A stretch of 53,323 bases of DNA from Crocinitomicaceae bacterium. Its GTDB lineage: Bacteria > Bacteroidota > Bacteroidia > Flavobacteriales_D > Parvicellaceae. Position 1 is the stretch's first letter. Each line of letters starts with the position of its first letter. Shown here one piece after another: positions 18,095-27,391 of this stretch. The stretch is from positions 1 to 53,323 of the forward strand of contig NZID01000005.1 in the NCBI GenBank assembly GCA_002691605.1, given 5' to 3'. Under the pieces are notes generated by a model. The model saw only the letters and a program-made list of their open reading frames with translations, searched no databases and was not told the DNA's origin. A program made the position numbers and the translations under genes.

Positions 18095-18976
18095 ATGAAA
18101 AAAATAAGTCTTCATTTTTTATATTTTATTTGTGTTTTAGCTCTTTCAGTAGCAAGCTGTAATTCTGAAAACAAAGAAGAAACTACCATAATTAAAACTG
18201 AAAATAGTGGTGATGAAGATGCTACACATTCTATTGAAATTGATACTATTGATTCTGATTTTGAATTCATGCCACCCTCACCAATTCAAATTGCCTCCAT
18301 ACTAAAAAAAGCCAATATGAGTTACGAAGAAGGACTCACTAATAAAATTTCTAATGCCGATATTTATTCAACTAAATTCAAACAAACAATAAATTTCGGA
18401 GTTTATGCATGTGATTTAGCTTATTGTGTAACTAATGATAAATACGAAGAAGCAGGAAAATATTTAAAGGTTGCTAAGAAAATGTCTGCAAAAATTGGTT
18501 TAGAATCTATTTTTCAATCTGATCATTTGGTTGAAAGATTTGAAAAAAACATTGGAAATCAGGATAGTATAATGGACATTCTTTTTCATGTACAAATGAT
18601 GACTGATGATTATATTCACGATAACGATCTAAGAGATTTAAGTGTAATCTATTTTACAGGAGCATGGGTAGAAGGAATGAATATCGGAACCCACACTATT
18701 CTAGGAAATGACGACCATAAAATAAGTGTTTTACTTTCTGAACAAATGACCATTGCAAGATCCATAATAAAAGGATTGGGAGCTGTTAAAAATCAAACTG
18801 ATGATTTAACTGATTTAACTGATCATATTGAAGAAGTAGTCGATGCTTATAATAACCTATGGTCTGTCAAACAAGAAGGAGAAAATATTGACTATCTTGA
18901 TGTTGAATTAAAACATGAAGAAGTTGTTACTATTTCTGAAATGATTTTAGAGTTGAGGGAAGAAATTACAATGTAA
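18095..18976 (+). CDS. Putative lipoprotein, uncharacterised
   Basis: Signal/lipobox LALSVASCNSENK; no recognised domain. Confidence 0.6.
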   Translation: MKKISLHFLYFICVLALSVASCNSENKEETTIIKTENSGDEDATHSIEIDTIDSDFEFMPPSPIQIASILKKANMSYEEGLTNKISNADIYSTKFKQTINFGVYACDLAYCVTNDKYEEAGKYLKVAKKMSAKIGLESIFQSDHLVERFEKNIGNQDSIMDILFHVQMMTDDYIHDNDLRDLSVIYFTGAWVEGMNIGTHTILGNDDHKISVLLSEQMTIARSIIKGLGAVKNQTDDLTDLTDHIEEVVDAYNNLWSVKQEGENIDYLDVELKHEEVVTISEMILELREEITM

Positions 18977-18986
18977 TATATATTTT

Positions 18987-19580
18987 ATGAGTTACAGAAA
19001 CATTATTTTATTTTTTATATTTTTTATTACCACAACACCATTTGAAGGACAAAAAGGAGATGAAATGTCTCCCTATCAAGAATATCTTTTACAACTTAAA
19101 GAATATCGAAAAAATTGTAGAAATGCTTTAAAACCCTATAGATATGATGGATCATTAACCACCCACTTTCCCTATAAAGAATATACTTATGTAAAGGAAA
19201 TAGAAATTGCAACTATTCAAAATGAAATATATCGCCTTTCTTTTAATGCAATGGGAATTATGGATGATGGAATAACTATAAAAATTTACGACAAACCTAA
19301 AAAGTACAATAAAAGAACTTTACTTTATGAAAAAGAAAATGTAACTGGTTCTGAATTTACAATTGAAACAAACGAGATGATTGATAAATTTAAACAAGCA
19401 AAAAGAGAACAGGGTTATGAAGAAAAGGTAGTTACCCATTTAAGATTAAAAAAGTTATTTATTGATTATATAATTCCAGCAAAAGATCGAGTGTTTGAGA
19501 CCAATGATGAAGATGGTTCAGAAACTAAAGTGATAACTAAAGGTGCTGTAATTCTTGCAGTAGGTTACAACAATCTATAA
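18987..19580 (+). CDS. Secreted protein of unknown function
   Basis: Signal peptide IILFFIFFITTTPFEGQ; 197 aa. Confidence 0.55.
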   Translation: MSYRNIILFFIFFITTTPFEGQKGDEMSPYQEYLLQLKEYRKNCRNALKPYRYDGSLTTHFPYKEYTYVKEIEIATIQNEIYRLSFNAMGIMDDGITIKIYDKPKKYNKRTLLYEKENVTGSEFTIETNEMIDKFKQAKREQGYEEKVVTHLRLKKLFIDYIIPAKDRVFETNDEDGSETKVITKGAVILAVGYNNL

Positions 19581-21602
19581 TTAACTATCAAACTTTTCTA
19601 ATAGCAATTTTTTATACTTGAAAAGTTCATCCCTTAATACGGCAGCTTGCATGAAATTTTCTTTTTTGGCTTCCTTCTCCATTAATTTTTTAATGTTCTC
19701 TATACTTTTCTCAATTTCAGATCTACCCATATTTTGAACAACTGGATCTATAACAGAAACATCCTTAGAAAACACTAAATCTTCAATTTCTCGCTCTTCT
19801 TTTTCTCTACCAACTAATAAGTCATTCTTATTTGATTTCATAATTTGTTTTGGAGTGATTCCATTTATCTTATTATACTCCTCTTGCTTTTTTCTTCTTC
19901 TATTTGTTTCATCAATGGTCATTTGCATAGCATTGGTAATTTTATCTGCATACATAATTACTCTACCATTAATATTTCTTGCAGCTCTTCCAACTGTTTG
20001 AACTAATGATCTTTCAGATCTTAAAAATCCTTCGTTATCTGCATCTAAAATGGCAACTAACGCTACTTCTGGTAAGTCTAATCCCTCACGTAATAAATTG
20101 ACTCCTACCAGCACATCAAAAAGTCCTTTTCTTAAATCTTGTAAAATTTCTACTCTTTCTAGTGTATCTACATCGGAGTGAATATATCTTGACCGAATTC
20201 CAATCTTAGCAAAATATTTATCTAATTCTTCAGCCATTCTTTTTGTTAAAGTAGTTACTAAAACTCTTTGATCTTCATCAATTACTTTCCTAATTTCTTC
20301 TAAAAGGTTATCCACTTGATTGCGTTTTGGTTTTATGCTTATTTCAGGATCTAATAGACCTGTTGGTCTAATTAATTGTTCTGTAACAATACCATCACAT
20401 TTTTGTAATTCGTATTCTGCAGGTGTGGCACTAACATAAATTATTTGATTATGAACTTGTTCAAATTCTTCAAATTTTAATGGTCTATTATCTAATGCTG
20501 CTGGAAGTCTAAATCCATAGTCTACCAAATTTACTTTTCTAGCCCTGTCTCCACCATACATAGCTCTAATTTGAGAAATGGTAACATGAGATTCATCAAT
20601 CACCATTAAGTAATCGTCTGGAAAATAGTCTAATAAGCAAAAAGGTCTTTCACCAGGTTTTCTCTTGTCAAAATATCTAGAATAATTCTCAATACCAGAA
20701 CAATAACCTAACTCTCTGATCATCTCTAAATCCAACTCTACTCTATTTTGAATTCGTTTGGATTCTAAATTTTTACCAATTTCGTTAAAAAAAGATATCT
20801 GATTTACTAAATCATCTTGAATTTGAAAAATGGAATTTTTAATATCCTCTTTATTAGTTACAAAAATATTAGCAGGATAGATTATATATTGATCGTGATT
20901 TTCTAAAACTTTATTGTTTACTAAATCTAATATTCCAATTCCGTCAATTTCGTCCCCCCAAAATGAAATTCTAATTCCAAAATCAGCATATGCTAAATGA
21001 ATATCTACTGTGTCACCAACAACTCTAAAATTTCCTCTTTTAAAATCTGTTGTTGTTCTTGAATATAAATTATCGACTAATTGTCTTAGAAAACTATTTC
21101 TAGTTATTTTTTGACCTACTTCGATTGTAATAGTACTATTACTAAAATTCACAGGATTTCCAATACCATAAATGCAAGAAACAGAGGAAACAACAATTAC
21201 ATCTCTTCTTCCGGAAAGTAATGAGGTGGTGGTACTCAATCTTAATTTTTCAATATCATCGTTAATAGAAAGATCTTTTTCAATATAGGTGTCCGAAACC
21301 GGCAAATAAGCTTCTGGTTGATAATAGTCATAATAAGACACAAAATACTCAACTGCATTGTTGGGGAAAAAAGACTTGAATTCTTGATATAATTGAGCAG
21401 CAAGAGTTTTATTATGGCAAAGTATTAAAGTGGGTCTTTCAACTTGATTAATTACATTGGCAACTGTAAATGTTTTTCCTGAACCAGTTACCCCCAACAA
21501 AGTCTGGGATGCAACTCCGTCATTAATTCCTTGTACTAAGTCATTAATGGCTTCTGGTTGGTCACCAGTTGGATCAAAGGAGGACTTTAATTCAAATTTC
21601 AC
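19581..21602 (-). CDS. uvrB: Excinuclease ABC subunit B
   Basis: FDPTGDQPEAI, GVTGSGKTFTVANVI, YFVSYYDYYQPEAYLP, DVLVGVNLLREGLDLPEVALVAILDADNEGFLRS. Confidence 0.98.
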   Translation of the reverse strand: MKFELKSSFDPTGDQPEAINDLVQGINDGVASQTLLGVTGSGKTFTVANVINQVERPTLILCHNKTLAAQLYQEFKSFFPNNAVEYFVSYYDYYQPEAYLPVSDTYIEKDLSINDDIEKLRLSTTTSLLSGRRDVIVVSSVSCIYGIGNPVNFSNSTITIEVGQKITRNSFLRQLVDNLYSRTTTDFKRGNFRVVGDTVDIHLAYADFGIRISFWGDEIDGIGILDLVNNKVLENHDQYIIYPANIFVTNKEDIKNSIFQIQDDLVNQISFFNEIGKNLESKRIQNRVELDLEMIRELGYCSGIENYSRYFDKRKPGERPFCLLDYFPDDYLMVIDESHVTISQIRAMYGGDRARKVNLVDYGFRLPAALDNRPLKFEEFEQVHNQIIYVSATPAEYELQKCDGIVTEQLIRPTGLLDPEISIKPKRNQVDNLLEEIRKVIDEDQRVLVTTLTKRMAEELDKYFAKIGIRSRYIHSDVDTLERVEILQDLRKGLFDVLVGVNLLREGLDLPEVALVAILDADNEGFLRSERSLVQTVGRAARNINGRVIMYADKITNAMQMTIDETNRRRKKQEEYNKINGITPKQIMKSNKNDLLVGREKEEREIEDLVFSKDVSVIDPVVQNMGRSEIEKSIENIKKLMEKEAKKENFMQAAVLRDELFKYKKLLLEKFDS

Positions 21603-21611
21603 AAAACCAAA

Positions 21612-22376
21612 TTACTTAATATTTGTAGAAAAATTCCAAATGTTCCACGCTTTAAGAGCTTGATGAACCAACATTTGATAGCCATTAAGAATTTGAGCAT
21701 TTTGAGAAGAGGCTTTTTGTAAAAATTGAGTAATTGATGGGTTATAAATTAAATCTATAATTAAATGTTCTTGTGTAATGAATTCGTATGGAAAATCAAT
21801 CTTATCAATAGAATTCGGATACATGCCAATTGGAGTAGTATTTATTATAATGAGATGGTATTTTACCATATATGAATTAATATCATTCCAATTAAATTTT
21901 TGATGAATATCAGAAGTGTTTTTTCTTGTAATTATATTATAATTGATATTTAATGAATCTAAAACATAACTAACGGCCTTTGAAGCTCCTCCATCACCCA
22001 ATATTAAACCAAGGTTGTGATGGGATTTTAAAAATGGTTTGATTAATTGATGAAACCCATAAGCATCTGTATTAAAGCCTTTCAAAGACCATAATTTTTT
22101 ATTAGAATAAGTGGGTAAAATAGTATTTACTGCACCAATTTTTTTAGAAATTGGATCTAAATCATCTAAATAATTAATGATTTTCTCCTTAAAAGGAATA
22201 GTTACATTAAGGCCACATAAATCATTATCAGAAAAAATTGATTTAAAAAGAGACAGATTCTCTAGTTCATAATTATCATAACGAGCTGAAATATTTTCTC
22301 TATGAAATTTTTCATTGAAAAATTCTTTAGAAAAAGAATGTTTTAAAGATTGACCAATAAGTCCGAATTTTTTCAA
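21612..22376 (-). CDS. aroE: Shikimate dehydrogenase
   Basis: FGLIGQSLKHSFSKEFFNEKF, GLNVTIPFKEKI, LGDGGASKAVSYVL, GYQMLVHQALKAW. Confidence 0.95.
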   Translation of the reverse strand: MKKFGLIGQSLKHSFSKEFFNEKFHRENISARYDNYELENLSLFKSIFSDNDLCGLNVTIPFKEKIINYLDDLDPISKKIGAVNTILPTYSNKKLWSLKGFNTDAYGFHQLIKPFLKSHHNLGLILGDGGASKAVSYVLDSLNINYNIITRKNTSDIHQKFNWNDINSYMVKYHLIIINTTPIGMYPNSIDKIDFPYEFITQEHLIIDLIYNPSITQFLQKASSQNAQILNGYQMLVHQALKAWNIWNFSTNIK

Positions 22377-23293
22377 TTAACTTTTTTAGAATTTAATTTT
22401 GTTCCTAAAAACTCAACTAACCAAACTAAGATAATACCAGCTAAAATTAAAAATAAACAAAGTAAATTATCTGAATTAACTTCTGGAAAAAGCCATTCAT
22501 AGGAAACTACCTTTAAATCACCATTTCTGGCTGTTATAGTATCCGAAGCAATTTTCCATGGCCAAATAATGATTAAAGATCCAATAACAAAACCCGTCAA
22601 TAATGAAATAGTAGGATTATAGAATTTTTTTAAAACATAACTAATTCCGTGTGATAATCCTAAGAAACCAATTATTGCTCCAATGACAACCGGTAATAAA
22701 ATACTCATATTATTTATTGGGTCTGAAACAGATTGAAGCATTATTAATTGATAATTTCCCATAAGAATTAAAACATATGAACCAGAAAGACCGGGTAAAA
22801 TCATACTAGAAACAGCCACTATTCCACATAAAAAAAGGTAATAAATTGAAGCATTTTCTGAAACCGGCTTTATAAAAGCCAAGGAAGAGGCTAAAATAAT
22901 TCCAAGAATTAAAGAACTTACAGATGTTATATTCCAGTTTTTGACCATTTTACCTACATAGTAAATTGATGCTATTATTAAACCAAAGAAAAATGACCAG
23001 ACTAATTGTTCATTTTTAGTAAATAAATATTCTATCAATCTAGCAAGACTTACGATACTTAATCCCACTCCAAAAAATAAAAAGATTAAAAAATCTAAAT
23101 GAATATATGTACTGAACCCTTTGAAGTCTCTTTTTAATAATAATCTAATTGCTTGAATATTAAATGACTTTAAGGATTCAATTAATTCTTCATAAACTCC
23201 TGTAACTAGGGCGATAGTACCCCCAGAGACTCCAGGAATAACATTGGCTGCTCCCATACCAAACCCTTTCAAAAACAATAAAAAAAATTTCAC
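22373..23293 (-). CDS. DUF368 family membrane protein (candidate undecaprenyl-phosphate translocase, PopT-like)
   Basis: FLKGFGMGAANVIPGVSGGTIALVTGVYEELIESL and second GLSGSYVLILMG repeat typical of DUF368. Confidence 0.9.
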   Translation of the reverse strand: MKFFLLFLKGFGMGAANVIPGVSGGTIALVTGVYEELIESLKSFNIQAIRLLLKRDFKGFSTYIHLDFLIFLFFGVGLSIVSLARLIEYLFTKNEQLVWSFFFGLIIASIYYVGKMVKNWNITSVSSLILGIILASSLAFIKPVSENASIYYLFLCGIVAVSSMILPGLSGSYVLILMGNYQLIMLQSVSDPINNMSILLPVVIGAIIGFLGLSHGISYVLKKFYNPTISLLTGFVIGSLIIIWPWKIASDTITARNGDLKVVSYEWLFPEVNSDNLLCLFLILAGIILVWLVEFLGTKLNSKKVN

Positions 23294-23601
23294 ACTAAAT
23301 TTTTAAATGCCGAAAAACCACCATCTAAACTAAAATAATGATCAAGATATAAATTATTCATTATCATAAAATTTAAAATATTTTCAGATCGACTACCAGA
23401 ATTGCAATGGAAAATGATTTTTTCCCCTTTTGGGATATCGCTTAGATGATTAATTAAATCCCCAATAGGAATATGTATTGCACCATCTATCTTTCCATCA
23501 TTTTCAATTTCATAATCTTCTCTTATATCAATAATTACAATGTCTTTATTTTCCTTGACAAGGGTAGACAACTCAAGAGGAGAAATTTTATTTAAAGTCA
23601 T
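23290..23601 (-). CDS. Single-domain rhodanese-like protein
   Basis: IVIIDIREDYEIENDGKIDGAIHIP, IIFHCNSGSRSENI (active-site Cys loop). Confidence 0.92.
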   Translation of the reverse strand: MTLNKISPLELSTLVKENKDIVIIDIREDYEIENDGKIDGAIHIPIGDLINHLSDIPKGEKIIFHCNSGSRSENILNFMIMNNLYLDHYFSLDGGFSAFKNLV

Positions 23602-23603
23602 AT

Positions 23604-24386
23604 TTATATAGGTTTTACAGAACTGGTGATATCTTCTGGTAAATAATTAAAGAAAGTATCTCCTCTTAGTCCTAATCTAAGGGTTTCTAAAGGAAGAACA
23701 TCATTAGGTGCAATATTACCTAAATTTACATTTTCATTAAAAAGATTTACAAACCAAGTTTGCTGCTTCTTAGTAGGAGATTCCCACAAAATTTTGTTAG
23801 AGTCTATTTTAGAAATAATTTTATTAATTAACATAGTATGAGGCTTGCCATTGGGTCTAAAAATTCCAACAGATCCGCTTTCTCTACCCTCAGCAATTAC
23901 TTTCCAAGAACCAGCTTGAAGTTCATTAGCCATCATTTTTATCCATTTTGCAGGGCTTATTAGAATTCCTTCTTCTTTCGATCCCACCTCACTCAAAACC
24001 CGATAATTTTTGGAATACTCATTAATTAAATGACATTTTTCTTCATGATTTATAAATATAGAGCCATCGGAAATTTCAATAGTATCAATACCTAAATGAT
24101 CTACCAATTTAAAATAATCCTCAATTTGATTACGAACGTAGAAAAGCTCAAACATGGTTCCTCCAAGATAGGGCTTAATACCTAATTGTTTAATAAGATT
24201 TACCTTTTCACTAACATTTTTAGAAACTAGAGCAGTTCCAAAACCAAATTTTATAAGATCGGTATAATTAGATGATGTTGAAAGAAAATCTTCCATTTGT
24301 CGGGTACTCATCCCTTTATCCATCATCATAGTAAGACCAGATTCTCTTGGATGATAAGTTCTTTCAGGTGTAAATAATAATTTCAT
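23604..24386 (-). CDS. Phosphosulfolactate synthase family (ComA)
   Basis: ESGLTMMMDKGMSTRQMEDFL, DLIKFGFGTALV, KPYLGGTMFELF, TIEISDGSIFI, WKVIAEGRESGSVGIF, LETLRLGLRGDTFF. Confidence 0.85.
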   Translation of the reverse strand: MKLLFTPERTYHPRESGLTMMMDKGMSTRQMEDFLSTSSNYTDLIKFGFGTALVSKNVSEKVNLIKQLGIKPYLGGTMFELFYVRNQIEDYFKLVDHLGIDTIEISDGSIFINHEEKCHLINEYSKNYRVLSEVGSKEEGILISPAKWIKMMANELQAGSWKVIAEGRESGSVGIFRPNGKPHTMLINKIISKIDSNKILWESPTKKQQTWFVNLFNENVNLGNIAPNDVLPLETLRLGLRGDTFFNYLPEDITSSVKPI

Positions 24387-25801
24387 TTAATAGAATCGTC
24401 TTTATATATTTCGAAAAAATCATTTATTGACTGGTCTTTTAGTAATTGAGGATAAATTTCTAAAAGCTGATTAAGAGTATTTTTATTAAAACTTTGCATT
24501 TCTATAAGAGACAATTTAGCTTCTGTAATAAGTCCTTGTGAAATTTGCATTGCAACAAGTCTTAATTTCAAATCAAAATTATTTTTATTGAACCTTATTC
24601 CTTTTTCTATTTCTGCTAATGCTTCTGATTTTGAATTGTTATCAAATAAAAAATTAGAATAATCAATCCAAGCATCTATATTGTCAGGTTCCAACTCAAT
24701 TACTTTTTTGAAAGCTGAATTGGCATCATCTACCTTTTTTAATTTAGTTAGAAGCTCAGCATAAATATACCAATACTCTGAGTTTTGGGTGTCTAGTTCT
24801 AAAGCTTTTTTAATGTAATTAATGGCCTGTTCTGGTTGATTGTTTAAATCTCTGACTACTCCAATTCCTAACCAAGATTCTGGAAGAGATTCATCAATTT
24901 CTAAACTTTTTTCATAAAACATTAAAGCTTTCGAATAATCTCCAATTTTTTCATAGCATTCCCCAATGCTACAATAACCATAGGCGTGAGGTTGATCATA
25001 AAGAAAAGATTCCTTAAAAGATTCAATCGCCTTTTGGTATTCTTTTAGTTGAATATAGCTATTTGCTTTACCATAATTAGCTGCAGTAAATTTTTCATTT
25101 ATAACTAAGCACATGTCATAGCCGAAAATAGCATCTTTCCATTTTTCTTTAATATTATATATGTTAGCTAAATTAAACCAAGCTAGGTGGTTATAAGGGC
25201 TTTCGTTTATGATTTTTTTAAAATAAATAATAGCCTCACGAAATTTTCCAGCTTCATGGAATGCTACTCCCAGCTCCATCATAGATGTTTCGTCTGAGGG
25301 ATTAATTTTTAATATATGTTTTAAAACTTTAATAGCAAATAAATTTTGTTCAATTTGCATTAATTCATAGGCCAAGTCTTTTAATAAATCTTCTTGATTA
25401 GAATCTAATTTTATCAGTTCATAAACTTGGCTAAACAATGAAATAGCCTCATTTATTAATTTCAAAATAGAATATACCTTAGCTAGAGCAAAAATTACAT
25501 CAATATTATTTGGATAAAATTTATTGAGTTTTAATAAAATATGTAATGACTCTTTAAAAGATTGCTTGCCATTAAGAAAATCCACTTTTAAAAGTAAAAG
25601 AGATAAGTCATTTGGATACTGTTCTAATGCTAAGTCTAATGCTATTTTTGCTTTATTTAAAAAGTTTACTTTAAAATAATAGTCAATAATGAGTTCAAAG
25701 TCATCTGAATCAAAAAAAGTATATTTTTTTTCTTTCAGCATGGCCTCAAAAAGCGCAACTTTTTCAATTGCATTATTATCAGGGTTTGAATCTAAATACA
25801 T
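24383..25801 (-). CDS. Tetratricopeptide repeat protein
   Basis: Multiple TPR units (AWFNLANIYNIKEKWKDAIFGYDMCLVIN, SWLGIGVVRDLNNQPEQAINYIKKALELD). Confidence 0.92.
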   Translation of the reverse strand: MYLDSNPDNNAIEKVALFEAMLKEKKYTFFDSDDFELIIDYYFKVNFLNKAKIALDLALEQYPNDLSLLLLKVDFLNGKQSFKESLHILLKLNKFYPNNIDVIFALAKVYSILKLINEAISLFSQVYELIKLDSNQEDLLKDLAYELMQIEQNLFAIKVLKHILKINPSDETSMMELGVAFHEAGKFREAIIYFKKIINESPYNHLAWFNLANIYNIKEKWKDAIFGYDMCLVINEKFTAANYGKANSYIQLKEYQKAIESFKESFLYDQPHAYGYCSIGECYEKIGDYSKALMFYEKSLEIDESLPESWLGIGVVRDLNNQPEQAINYIKKALELDTQNSEYWYIYAELLTKLKKVDDANSAFKKVIELEPDNIDAWIDYSNFLFDNNSKSEALAEIEKGIRFNKNNFDLKLRLVAMQISQGLITEAKLSLIEMQSFNKNTLNQLLEIYPQLLKDQSINDFFEIYKDDSIK

Positions 25802-25820
25802 ATATTAATTTTCTTCATTA

Positions 25821-25828
25821 CAAAGTTA
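25821..25828 (-). promoter_or_regulatory. Candidate -7 box TAACTTTG for the TPR-ComA-rhodanese-DUF368-aroE-uvrB operon
   Basis: Exact TAnnTTTG on the minus strand, 19 nt upstream of ATG 25801. Confidence 0.5.
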
Positions 25829-25866
25829 TTTATATATCCGTAGTTGTCTATAAATTTAACCAAACA

Positions 25867-25917
25867 TTTTCCACATTAGATAAACAAAGAACATATTGAT
25901 TAGTAAGATGTGGAAAA
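25867..25917. repeat. Inverted repeat TTTTCCACAT...ATGTGGAAAA
   Basis: 10-bp perfect arms at 25867-25876 and 25908-25917 in the divergent intergenic region; arms fit the relaxed DnaA box TTWTNCACA. Confidence 0.85.
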
Positions 25918-25987
25918 AAAATATAATTGTTGATTATTTATGAAATTTCAATAGCATATCTTCGGAGTAAATAATTCATAAACAAAT

Positions 25988-27373
25988 ATGACCTTAATTA
26001 AATCTATTTCAGGAATTAGAGGGACGATTGGCGGAAAAGTAAACGAAAATCTAACTCCAATTGATATTGTAGAATCCATCTCTGCTTATGGATCTTGGTT
26101 GAAACAAAAAAGGAATAATAAAAAACTTAAAATAGTAATGGGAAGAGATGCAAGGATTTCTGGTGAAATGCTTGAACAAATCTGCACAGGAACTCTACAA
26201 GGAATGGGAATAGATGTTGTAAATATTGGATTATCTACTACTCCAACTGTTGAAATTGCAGTTCCTCTAGAAATGGCTGATGGAGGTATTATTTTAACCG
26301 CAAGTCATAATCCTAAACAATGGAATGCCCTAAAACTGCTCAATGAAAAAGGAGAATTTTTAAGCGCTAAAGATGGAGAACAATTACTAAAGTATATAGA
26401 AAAAAAGGACTTTCACTTTGAACAAGTGGATCATCTTGGTAAGGTAACTTATAAGAATCATTACATTGATCTTCATATTGAAAAAGTTTTAAAATTGAAA
26501 TACGTAGATTTAGAAGCTATAAAAAAAGCTGGAATAAATGTGGTTGTGGATGCAGTGAATAGTACAGGTGGAATTGCTGTTCCAAAATTATTAGAAGCCC
26601 TTGGATGTAAAAATATTAGCCAAATATTTTGTGAACCTAACGGAAATTTTCCTCATAATCCCGAACCATTACCTGAGCATTTAAAAGATCTTATAGATAA
26701 AGTTCAAATTGAAAAAGCAGATATTGGTATTATTGTAGATCCAGATGTTGATAGACTCGCTTTTGTTTGTGAAAATGGAGAAGTATTTGGGGAAGAATAC
26801 ACTTTAGTTGCAGTAGCTGATCACGTTACTAAATCAAAACAAGGCAATACAGTATCGAACTTATCGTCAACTAGAGCATTAAGTGATATTACGAAAAAGA
26901 ATGGTGGTGAATATTTTGCTTCTGCAGTAGGTGAAGTTAATGTGGTAGAGATGATGAAAAAACAAAATGCGATTATAGGAGGAGAAGGTAATGGTGGAGT
27001 TATTTTACCCGAACTACATTACGGAAGAGATGCCCTTGTTGGAATTGCTTTATTCTTAACCTATTTTGCTAAAATGAACTTGAAAATGAGCGAACTTAAA
27101 CAATCATTTCCTAGCTACACCATAAGTAAAAATAAATTAAAACTAAATTCAACAGTTAATATAGATACCATTTTAAATAAAATGTCTAAAAAATATAAGG
27201 AAATAAAACAAAATCAAGTCGATGGACTTAAATTAGATTTTGATGAGGGATGGGTTCATATGAGAAAGTCAAACACAGAACCAATAATTAGAATTTATGC
27301 AGAAAGTACAAATGCGCATAAAGCTAATGAATTAGCAGAAAGATTTATAAGTGAACTCCAAAGTTTGATTTAA
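25988..27373 (+). CDS. Phosphoglucosamine mutase / phosphomannomutase family
   Basis: GIRGTIGG, GRDARISGEML, GIILTASHNPKQWNALKLL (catalytic Ser), DPDVDRLAFV, GGEGNGGVI, RKSNTEPIIRIYAE. Confidence 0.95.
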   Translation: MTLIKSISGIRGTIGGKVNENLTPIDIVESISAYGSWLKQKRNNKKLKIVMGRDARISGEMLEQICTGTLQGMGIDVVNIGLSTTPTVEIAVPLEMADGGIILTASHNPKQWNALKLLNEKGEFLSAKDGEQLLKYIEKKDFHFEQVDHLGKVTYKNHYIDLHIEKVLKLKYVDLEAIKKAGINVVVDAVNSTGGIAVPKLLEALGCKNISQIFCEPNGNFPHNPEPLPEHLKDLIDKVQIEKADIGIIVDPDVDRLAFVCENGEVFGEEYTLVAVADHVTKSKQGNTVSNLSSTRALSDITKKNGGEYFASAVGEVNVVEMMKKQNAIIGGEGNGGVILPELHYGRDALVGIALFLTYFAKMNLKMSELKQSFPSYTISKNKLKLNSTVNIDTILNKMSKKYKEIKQNQVDGLKLDFDEGWVHMRKSNTEPIIRIYAESTNAHKANELAERFISELQSLI

Positions 27374-27374
27374 T

Positions 27375-27382
27375 TATATTTG
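27375..27382 (+). promoter_or_regulatory. -7 box TATATTTG
   Basis: Exact TAnnTTTG, 9 nt upstream of ATG 27392; overlaps the ORF-track start at 27380. Confidence 0.5.
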
Positions 27383-27391
27383 AATATTCTT

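Noticed and set aside
18780-18830. Short direct repeat gatttaactgatttaactgatc in the lipoprotein gene
   Set aside because: Only two short 9-bp copies; expected by chance/slippage in AT-rich coding DNA.
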